From: Ischnura elegans
Taxonomy: Eukaryota; Arthropoda; Insecta; Odonata; Coenagrionidae
DNA length: 64,000 nt
Direction: 5' to 3'
Assembly: GCF_921293095.1 (NCBI RefSeq)
Contig: NC_060246.1
Span: 111,456,941 to 111,520,940 of the forward strand
Made by a program: the position numbers and the translations under genes. Numbering within the stretch: the first letter of the stretch is position 1; every line of letters begins with the position of its first letter. Below are positions 39,591 to 47,639 of this stretch, piece by piece. The notes under the pieces were generated by a model. That model saw only the letters and a program-made list of their open reading frames with translations. It did not search any database and had not been told where the DNA came from.

Positions 39591-40567
39591 TCAAGCTCCT
39601 TCGGCAGTTTCTTTATTTCCAGATCCAACTGGTCCGTGTCGACGTTCCCAAATAAGTCTATGTTTCTGCTTCATATAAGCTTCTCGAGCACCTCCGTATC
39701 CTCCTAAATCACCGTCTGTGGTAAATGAGAAAGCGATACACCATTAGAAACCACAAAATAAACATTCAAATTTCAACACCTATAAAGCCAGAATATTGAA
39801 ATAATGAATGCTTTATATTACATACAGCACAACTATCTTCCTAATCCCCAAATCTCGCTCGCGTAACTCGATACGAAACTTTGACACACAACATTTTTGC
39901 GGAAAAGTACGGTAAGCCAATTCTTTATAGATGTTTACATACCGTACACAATTACGGCAGAAACCATAGTACAAGGAAATAACCAAGAGCGACAACTTAC
40001 ATTTGATAAACCAATTTTCCGCTGCTTTTTCATACTGCTCAAGAATTTCTTTACATTTCGCAGGAGCATTTGGACCTTCATATAAGGTACAATCTTCGAA
40101 TCGCATTCTCAATATGTTGAGGACAGACGAATCAACCAATCTAAAATACAGAAAAATAACGAACAAGTCATTGCGAAGTACAATAATTACTAGAAAACAC
40201 AGGAATATGTTTCTATAGTATATATGTACGCAATACAGACGGTAAATATCAATCAAACAAACCTATCTCTTTTGAATTGTAAGTTGGCTTCCATTTGGCA
40301 AACGACATCGTCCGTGTAGCACTGGTCAATTGTTGGTACACGGCGAAACTTCTGATGATACCAGTAGTAAGTGGGACGGTTGGGCTCAACAATTTTTTCT
40401 GTAAATTAAGTTTATTTGCGATGAACAGCATTACTATTTCAGAACTGTGGGGGTCCCTTCATCATAATATCCTTACCGCGAAACCACACCACAGGAGCAT
40501 CTATAACAGAGCCGACTGAGTGGAAAAATCTTGCGAGGGGACTTCTTAAACCTGCATCGTCACCCAT
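39591..40567 (-). CDS. ND-PDSW: NADH dehydrogenase (ubiquinone) 1 beta subcomplex subunit 10 (NDUFB10, PDSW subunit)
   Basis: Four coding exons read on the minus strand: 40567-40477, 40398-40263, 40140-40001 and 39715-39591, all with GT-AG borders and matching phases, giving 163 residues and a stop. The protein follows insect PDSW throughout: SPLARFFHSVG near the N-terminus, KFRRVPTIDQCYTDDVVC at 47-64, RFEDCTLYEGP at 89-99, QYEKAAENWFIK at 111-122 and RLIWERRHGPVGSG at 142-155. Cys57/Cys64 (CX6C) and Cys93/Cys105 (CX11C) are the pairs expected to form disulphides in this accessory subunit, which sits on the intermembrane-space side of the complex I membrane arm. There is no signal peptide or membrane helix, as usual for the family. 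The start is the only upstream in-frame ATG near the conserved N-terminus. It is divergent from RpL3, with start codons 235 bp apart. The sequence looks intact and functional. Confidence 0.96.
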
Positions 40568-40802
40568 CCTGATTTATCGTTGGTTAATATCGCTGAAATT
40601 TCCAATACTTGCCCTAAAATTGGTCTTATGATCAGGATACTACGGCCAAATACGAGGGTGCATAACGCCGCCTTACACAGTTTCTTTGTTTCGATCTTCA
40701 TCTGTTGATATTCCTGACACCTAGCGGCAGATGTTGGTTTCGGTATAAAATCTTTATATCCGGCTGTTACGTGGAAGAAGTCTCTGTCGTTCTCTGTTCG
40801 CC
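40568..40802. promoter_or_regulatory. Shared divergent promoter of ND-PDSW and RpL3
   Basis: The 235 bp between the two start codons must hold both 5' UTRs and both core promoters. On the RpL3 side there is a TATA-like TATAAAAT at 40744-40751. About 30 bp downstream come pyrimidine-rich stretches (GTCTCTGTC, GTTCTCTG) that could be the 5'TOP/TCT-type start typical of ribosomal protein genes. No equivalent TATA element is visible on the ND-PDSW side. The exact start sites are inferred, not seen. Confidence 0.6.
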
Positions 40803-43800
40803 ATGGTGAGTAGACGTTACGTGTATCTCTAGATATTTAATGTTATGTGCGTGCATCCGTTTTTTATTTTAAGATCAGTTTATTACAAGTTTAATGACGT
40901 TTCACTTTCCCAATTATAATTGTTTTCAACTATTTTGGATAATATTGTTTTTTTAACGTCAACTTTGGATGTCACGCCACGTGTGTCGTTACCATGATGA
41001 TTTAGAAAACTTTATCCGATAGGGGTTCCTATCTGAGGATGATATTCTAGGGCGGTCTGAATGATGTAATCTATTCTGTTTTAGTTCTCATGTGTTAGAA
41101 TTGCTCTAATTATTTCCGAATTTCAGTCCCATAGGAAATTCAGCGCGCCCCGCCATGGGTCAATGGGTTTCTATCCTAAGAAGCGATCTCAAAGGCACCG
41201 TGGTAAAGTGAAGGCTTTCCCCAAAGATGATCCTTCGAAACCAGTTCATCTTACTGCCTTTATTGGATATAAAGCTGGAATGACCCATGTGGTCAGGGAA
41301 GCCGATCGACCCGGGTCAAGTAAGTTCACTTACAACGTAATCGCGACTTCTATTCGTCATAATGACGGATGCAATGTAGTAGTTTACAATATTGATGCTG
41401 AAGGTTTTCCACTGCCTCGTGGAACCTTTAAGTGGCTCTGGAGTTGTTTGATTTTGTGCAATTATCCTGCCACGGCATCATAGATCAACCGAGCTGCTCT
41501 TCTCGAGTTGAGTGAGGGTCCAGCATATTCCATTTCCTTTCTGGAGTCCATTGGACTGTTACCAGGGAGGCAAACCATGCTGGATACAATTTTTTGCAGA
41601 ATGTATGGTTCAACTTATTTTCTTGCGTTGTGTGGTTTGACACCACGTGGTCTCAAGGTAGGCTGTTGCGCGGGTGATGGTCGAAGTGAAATTAACTTTT
41701 CGTGTACTTTTGAATTTGTGGGCAGGATAATACTCCCGAATAGCATTAACGTGGGATGGATGAATTCTGGCACGTGGAGCTTCGGAAATTAGGGTATTAC
41801 TTTACAAGAGGTACAATCCGGATTTCGACTTCAAACAATCACTTTCCTACAGTATTTTACCGTTCAGTACCGTTTACTGTAAATTAGTGCCGTTGAATCG
41901 GAAAGAGGTTGGAGTTTCCTACTTGAATTTCTAATTGGCCATGTTCTGTGAATTTCTTGAAGTAAGAGTTGTTTCGCAATCGTTCTCCGGGGATCGAATT
42001 CGGTAATGCCGTGGTGTATTATTTTATTCCAATCTCTTAGAAATGACTCTTGCAATAATATGGGATAGCCAGATTGGGTTAGGCGAGTTTTCATCTTCTA
42101 ACATGTTATTGTACGCGAGCGCGCTTATATGGTTATGATACGTACTCTTTTAAGTGTTTAGTCCCGTGCCACACGGCCTGGTGTTTGGTTTGCGAGGTCT
42201 CACGTAGCTGACTGAACCGTTTTCGTGATTACTGGTTATTATGAAGATCATTTAATTCTAGTAAGCAGATGTAACCACCTTCTCAATGATCGGTGATAGG
42301 GTAGGCATCTCATGTTAAGTGGAATAATGAAAGGTTGTAGTATCAGGAAATAGTGCTTTCCCGGCGAATAGACTTAAATGTTCTCGGGATCGCACCAGGA
42401 CAGGAATTGCATAACTAGCCGTTTCGATGTCCGACACGGCCGTCGTCCTCAGGGACGTGTGGACGATGGCCTAATCGGGCATCGAAACTTAGGCAGTTCG
42501 TGACCCGGTGGCGGTCCGGGTATCATTGTACGAAATTTTGGTATCACTTACGCAAGTATTTTGTTCACTACTTCTGTGAGTTAAGCCACGCGTTTCCATC
42601 TCTTGCATTACCTATATGAATGCAATCCGCTGCAGCATTTCAAGTATCCCTGATGGTTTTTGTTGGTACTTTGGGTTAACGGTGAAACTGATATTTATGG
42701 TTAGCAGAGAAATGCACTCGAAAGCACAGTTCTACCGGAAGTACTGGACTAACGTAAGTTTTACTACTCTTCACATTCTGTCCTCTGGTGAGGCTCGTCT
42801 CGGATCTATTGGTATTTTAATCCCATCTTTTCGTCGTCTTGGATTAGGATGTCTCCTCGCATGTGCTTGAAGTATTTTATGTAAGGCTGAGTGGTCATGA
42901 GTTATATCCAAGAGTTAAAGGGGTGCAGGACCTGCCATTGTCTCAATGCTACATTTCACATCTTCATTGTAGGGCATCAATGTACTAGATAACTCATAAT
43001 ATGTATGGAAAAATGTCATGGGGTTTGATTGTTTAATTTTGCCATATTAACCTGCAATATTTCTTGTGAGTGTAATTGTTTGATGTGTGTAGTCGTAATT
43101 GCTAATGCTACTGCTGATTCATGAGATGGCTATTTTCAGCATTGAGCGTATAGTCAGTTTCAATGTAATCTGTAATAATCTAGGGCGTGGAATTAATTTA
43201 TTGAGAAGTTTTGCTATCAGTAGAAACTTCTTAAACAGATTTATTTATGACTGGTTAAAGAATGTGTTATGTTTGGGAAATTTTAGCAATACTAATTACA
43301 AAAGTTTTACCTGGAGTTCAGGTGGTTGACAGGCATGGTTTCTATGTGGGAGTAGACTCCTTTTAATGCCAATATTTGAGCTTAATTATTGCCCTGAATT
43401 TCTGTCAAGAAGCAGTCATAAATGTCATTGTATCAAGATTAAAAATTATTTAATCATTGCTGGGTCTCCACATTCTATGGTTTTATTCTCTATGTTTAGT
43501 AAAGTATATATCTGAATGGTGACTACTGGAATGTATACTGGTATACTGACTACATCAATGAAATGTTATTGCATTCTGAGGATAGCGGCATGGAAAGTGA
43601 GACCTTTTGGGGCCTCTGGGAAACTTGGTGTAATGTGAAGGTAGAACATCTGGTATTTCATAATATTGCTAGGACAGTTTTCATTTGTTGGGATGGCCGT
43701 ACTGACAGATGTGCATTGCAAACATGATATCGTGTGTCACTATCGTTAAATCTTTGGCCATTGGGTCCTGTATTTGAATCCAGGTCATTGCTGTGACTTT

Positions 43801-46800
43801 CATGTGTGTTGACAATCCAAGAGGCTGGAAATGGGGATACTGTTAACTTTGGCTAAACATCATTTGGGTGTGTAGTGTATTCATTGGAAGCTCTGGCAGT
43901 TGGCTGGTCCGTGGCATCCTCCCTATATTTTTCTATTCTATCTGCTATCTATCTCTTATCTCTGTAGTTCATCCAAAGCTGTTGGCTTGCATTTAACCAA
44001 ATCTGTGCCTTTCTCCAATATTCAGGGAGTCTTAAAATTTCTCCCATTCATTAGTGGCCCACTCAGTTTTTTTTTCCTTCAAATCACCCCAGAATGATTT
44101 TCTATTCTCACTATCATCTTCTCTTCTCCTATGCATCCATTTTACTGTCAAGGTCTGTCCAATTCCAGGTCTTTTTTTGACTTTTCACTATTCACACCAG
44201 TGCATGTTCAGTAATGCTGCGTTGGCCTTATATTGAAAATCTTCATACTCTATCCATTCTGTTGTATAATCTTTGCTGTTGCAAATTCCTTTCATTTTTC
44301 ATCATTGCAGTGAGAAACTTAATAAATGGTAGTCAGAATTAAGATAAAATACTTATTTTGATGGTTATCCCATCATTTATTATTATTAACGTAAACTTTT
44401 TATTTTGCAGAGGTAAACAAGAAGGAAATCGTGGAGGCAGTTACTATACTGGAAGCCCCACCAATGGTCATTGTTGGAATTGTGGGCTACATTGAGACTC
44501 CTCATGGTTTGAGGGGTTTAGTGACTGTGTGGGCTGAACACTTGAGTGAAGAGTGCCGAAGGAGATTTTACAAGAACTGGTATGTTTGTGGTTCATTGAA
44601 TGCTTGTGTGTAATCACTTGGTTATGAGTTGTTTTTTAATTTCTGTCAGCTCTCCTCTCAGCTCTTGGCTGATGAGAGCCACATCCCTGGATGTGGGTTC
44701 ACCCCGTGACAGGGAAGAGGGCTGAGTCTCCGCTCAAGTGATGAGGCTACCCTCTATTTATTTGTTTCTATGAATTCTACAGGTATAAGTGCAAAAAGAA
44801 GGCTTTCACCAAAGCCTCAAAGAAGTGGCAAGATGAACTAGGGCGTAAGCAGATTGATAAAGACCTGGCAAAAATGAAGAGATACTGCAAAGTCATTAGA
44901 GTGATTGCTCATACACAGGTAAGAAGTTTTATAATATAGGTTTTTTAGTGTTAATTTCATGTTGTAGATACTAGAATGTGCTTCCTCAAGCTCATTCGTT
45001 TGGCTAATGGACTCCATAGGATTGGAGCAACCCTGCCTCAGTATCTTATAGTAACTGATGCTTACCTTGACTGAGTGAGCATTGGCACAGCATATTCCAT
45101 AATCTTCAGTAGCTCATTGAGTTATGACCTTGGAGACAAACCATGTTGTGTACATTTTTTGGAATTGCCATAGGAATTTAGTTATGTGGTGGAAATTTTT
45201 TTGGAATTGCAAGGTGGAAATACTTAAATTTCTGTTGAGGAGCAGTAATTTACTTTAGCATGGTTTTTCATGTTGCTATTTTTGTGTTGATGCGTGCAGT
45301 GCCACTAATCATGAGTGGCCTTTGCAAAATCATTCAAATTGTAGAGTACATGTACTTGAAAAGCTTGACTAATTGTATGATGAGGCCAAAAACTATTTTA
45401 TTCCATGTTTCTAAGCAGCCGATAGGAAAATTAAAGAAATAGTTGGTCTTCAGATTTATTGAACCTGTTACTTTAACTAACTAGATTTAATGAAACTGTA
45501 TTGAAGTAATTTTTAGCTACTGAGAATTGTTGTAGAGTTCCTTGCTGATTCCTTTGAGTAATTAGCTGGTTATTGACCTTCATTAGTATGTGCGTTTGAC
45601 ATATAATGAAGAAGCTCAAGTGGCTATATAATGTGAGAAGATGGTATTGATAATGTTGAGTCAGTTTTACACAATCATCATGCCTTTCTCGACTGCTTGC
45701 ATCATTATTTACTGTAGGTAGGTGGAAGTTAGGCATAGCTTTTGTTGTGCGTAAATTGAATTGTTTGTTTGGCAATAATTTAATTCATACCTGTATCAGC
45801 AATACTCTGCACAGAATTCATGCCTTTATTTGTGTACTATTTGAGTCCTGAAAGTTGGCCACTTGAATTTGGCTACTGGTCAAATATTGTTTGAGTGTAC
45901 TGGCTGTTTTTTTGTGAAGTGGTTGGTATTTAGGGGAAATTCAATGTCTGCTTTCGAAGAAAGTGCTTTGATGATGGTCCTGTTTTGTTGGTGGGGTAAT
46001 TAACTTGATGACCAGTGTATTTTATACTGATACCTGATATTGCAGATGAAGTTGTTGAAGAAGCGCCAAAAGAAGGCCCACATCATGGAGATTCAAGTTA
46101 ATGGTGGCACCATCGAACAGAAGGTTGACTGGGCTCGTGAGCATCTCGAGCAGCCTCTGCCAGTGTCTCAAGTGTTTGCTCAGGATGAGATGATTGATGT
46201 CATTGGTGTCACCAAAGGCAAAGGGTACAAAGGTTAGTTTCTGAATATTGCTTTGTTTGTATAAATTTAATGATGAATGCATCGCGCACTGAATTAAATG
46301 TGGATGTTCACATGCTGCCTTCCTACTGACACTTATTTGCAGTTTGCTCCTGCTGCCTGTTGTAAGCCTTGTTTAATTGTGCTAATCTTTCCAGGTGTTA
46401 CATCAAGGTGGCACACAAAGAAGCTGCCTCGCAAGACTCACAAGGGTTTGCGCAAGGTGGCTTGCATTGGTGCATGGCATCCGTCAAGAGTGCAGTTCAC
46501 TGTTGCACGAGCTGGTCAAAAGGGCTATCATCATAGGACTGAGATGAACAAGAAGATTTATCGCATTGGGCAGGGAATTCATACGAAGGATGGCAAGGTA
46601 TGACGAGTTTTTCATTTTGTTTTAATTCTCTGTGCTATTCTCTTTATCCCTTCATTTTTTTCAGTTGGCTTCTTAATGGCTTTGTCATTCCTTACAGCCT
46701 TTAAATTGTTTTATTTCTCTGGTACAGTTGGCCAGCTGTGCTAATTTCATGCCTTTCGTGCCTATCCTGATATGACATCCTCACACAGTACTCATTGTTA

Positions 46801-47613
46801 ACTTCATTTACCCTGTATTAAAAACCAAAGGTTGTCTTACACACAAAAGAGGAAGCTAAATAGTGTCTACCATTTGCCTTTGAAAATCATGCAATAAAGA
46901 GAGGGAAACCAGTGCCTTTTCCCTGAGCCACATGTGAAACTTATTTTTTTACTACAGATTTTTTTCCTTCAACTTATGTAATAATCCCACTATACACACT
47001 GTCCTTTCCGTAAAAGGAAGTGTATTGATTGTATCATTTCAGCCTAATTGGTGTCCACAATGATATTAATGGTTAATCATTTTGATCCACAGGTGGTGAA
47101 GAATAATGCAGCTACTGAGTATGATTTAACTGAGAAAACAATCACTCCCATGGGAGGTTTCCCTCACTATGGTGAGGTTAATAATGACTATGTAATGCTT
47201 AAGGGTTGTTGCATGGGTCCCAAGAAGAGGGTGATCACCTTGAGGAAGGTAATGACTTTTCCCTTCTTTATTTCTTGCCTTATTCACGTGATGATATTAA
47301 TAGAGCCAAGACATTTGAAATATGACTCAATGTGATATTTAATGATAGGACTGATGTTGTTTTATAATTCAACATTTTCTGTTAAGTGGGAAATGGGTGG
47401 TAATGGATTGTTTTTTTCCTCTTTCAGTCACTGCTGACTCATACAAAGAGATCCGCTTTGGAGAAGATCAATCTGAAGTTCATTGATACATCATCCAAAT
47501 TTGGTCATGGTCGCTTCCAAACTGCTGCCGACAAGGCTACCTTCATGGGTCCTCTTAAGAAGGACAGAATCAAGGAAGCTGCAGCAGCTGCGACTGCTAC
47601 AGCTGCATCATAA
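40803..47613 (+). CDS. RpL3: 60S ribosomal protein L3 (uL3)
   Basis: Eight coding exons: 40803-40805 (ATG only), 41127-41319, 44411-44579, 44783-44918, 46046-46232, 46395-46597, 47093-47248 and 47428-47613. All junctions are GT-AG, phases join cleanly, and the total is 410 residues, normal for eukaryotic L3. The protein starts [20 protein letters not shown] and carries the invariant [18 protein letters not shown] segment (230-247), including the His245 that is methylated in human RPL3, then [14 protein letters not shown]. It ends in the Lys/Ala-rich tail usual in insects. L3 is an early-binding 60S protein whose central extension reaches the peptidyl transferase centre. The split just after the initiator ATG is common in ribosomal protein genes. 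Introns 1, 2, 4, 5 and 7 each contain a snoRNA candidate, so the pre-mRNA appears to be a snoRNA host. An AATAAA follows the stop. Confidence 0.98.
40990..41065 (+). ncRNA. C/D-box snoRNA in RpL3 intron 1 (predicted 18S rRNA 2'-O-methylation guide)
   Basis: Box C ATGATGA is at 40994-41000, D' CTGA at 41033-41036, a C'-like ATGATAT at 41039-41045 and box D CTGA at 41057-41060, a 67-nt C-to-D span typical of insects. The ten bases directly before box D (CTAGGGCGGT, 41047-41056) are fully complementary to ACCGCCCUAG of arthropod 18S rRNA as I recall it. By the fifth-nucleotide rule the methylated base would be the C after ACCG. Seven of these pairs would also fit the ACCGCCC near the 18S 3' end that vertebrate U43 targets. 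The flanking terminal stem is weak (only GTTA/TAAT-like pairing). The position inside the first intron of a ribosomal protein gene is classic for such RNAs. Confidence 0.75.
41519..41591 (+). ncRNA. H/ACA-box snoRNA 3' hairpin in RpL3 intron 2
   Basis: The lower stem TCCAGCAT (41519-41526) pairs perfectly with ATGCTGGA (41577-41584) and is followed by T and an ACA box (41586-41588) three bases from the presumed 3' end. The upper stem CCTTTCTGG (41536-41544) pairs with CCAGGGAGG (41562-41570) and is capped by AGTCC/GGACT. Between them is a pocket with left strand ATTCCATTT and right strand CAAACC. The upper stem lies 15 nt from ACA, the canonical distance for pseudouridine guides. The 5' half, starting about 41485, is less clear: CAAC-GAG/CTC-GTTG could be its hairpin, and a good H box is not seen. 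The target RNA is not identified. It has a structural twin in intron 4. Confidence 0.65.
42421..42488. repeat. Inverted duplicate with hammerhead-like core (Penelope-type fragment) in RpL3 intron 2
   Basis: GTTTCGATG...CGTCGTCC at 42421-42448 is repeated in inverted form as GGACGATGG...CATCGAAAC, ending at 42488. On the minus strand the left arm reads CTGAGGA, a GAYG/CATC stem, then GAAAC, followed by GGCTA and GTT. On the plus strand the right arm reads a degraded version of the same, GAAAC, then TTAGGCA and GTT. CUGANGA plus GAAAC is the hammerhead ribozyme core, known from Penelope-like element terminal repeats. An extra C after CUGAGGA and the lack of a visible stem I argue against present activity. 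Confidence 0.5.
45086..45157 (+). ncRNA. H/ACA-box snoRNA 3' hairpin in RpL3 intron 4, paralogue of the intron 2 RNA
   Basis: The lower stem CACAGCAT (45086-45093) pairs with ATGTTGTG (45143-45150), with one G-U pair, then T and an ACA box at 45152-45154. The upper stem TCTTCAG/CTTGGAGA encloses AGCTC/GAGTT. The pocket strands are ATTCCATAA and CAAACC, again 15 nt from ACA. Compared with intron 2, the guide bases ATTCCAT and CAAACC are unchanged while stem bases differ on both sides in ways that keep pairing. A 5' hairpin closed by CTCAGT/ACTGAG (about 45036-45074) is possible. It is most likely a duplicated guide with the same target; the target is unknown to me. Confidence 0.65.
46265..46334 (+). 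ncRNA. C/D-box snoRNA in RpL3 intron 5, U83-type 18S rRNA guide
   Basis: Box C ATGATGA is at 46270-46276, D' CTGA at 46289-46292, a weak C' near 46301-46307 and box D CTGA at 46326-46329. AAAT and ATTT flank the boxes as a short terminal stem. TGCTGCCTTCCT (46313-46324), one base before box D, is complementary over 12 bp to AGGAAGGCAGCA of 18S rRNA, a stretch conserved across eukaryotes. The fifth base upstream of box D selects the A in AGGA. As I recall, vertebrate U83 (SNORD83A/B) uses the same guide in the same register for 18S Am468 and is also encoded in RPL3 introns. The intron is only 162 bp, leaving about 65 bp to the acceptor, as expected for an intronic C/D RNA. Confidence 0.82.
47283..47359 (+). 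ncRNA. Candidate C/D-box snoRNA in RpL3 intron 7, target unknown
   Basis: A perfect box C GTGATGA (47288-47294) and box D CTGA (47351-47354) lie 67 nt apart in a 179-bp intron. A GTGATAT (47332-47338) could be C' and an ATGA just upstream a degenerate D'. The bases before box D (TTTAATGATAGGA) show only short matches to rRNA that I can recall, and the terminal stem is poor. It is weaker than the intron 1 and intron 5 candidates. Support comes mainly from box quality, spacing and the snoRNA-rich host gene. Confidence 0.45.
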
Positions 47614-47627
47614 GTGTATCATTTTTG

Positions 47628-47633
47628 AATAAA
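47628..47633 (+). terminator. Poly(A) signal of RpL3
   Basis: AATAAA lies 15 bases after the TAA stop, so the 3' UTR would be very short, as is normal for ribosomal protein mRNAs. Confidence 0.85.
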
Positions 47634-47639
47634 TGATAT

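Noticed and set aside
39897-40218. Plus-strand frames over the ND-PDSW exons
   Set aside because: Shadows of the minus-strand exon 40001-40140.
43735-43790. TATTTGAATCC as a SINE B box in RpL3 intron 2
   Set aside because: Three mismatches to the B box and no A box at the right distance.
44655-44745. CTGATGA...CTGA in RpL3 intron 3 as a further C/D snoRNA
   Set aside because: Box C has C at its first base, there is no supporting terminal stem, and the guide has no rRNA match. GGTTCACCCC nearby suggests a SINE piece instead.
45968-46040. TTGATGA...CTGA at the end of RpL3 intron 4 as a C/D snoRNA
   Set aside because: Box D would lie about 10 bases from the 3' splice site, too close for normal processing.
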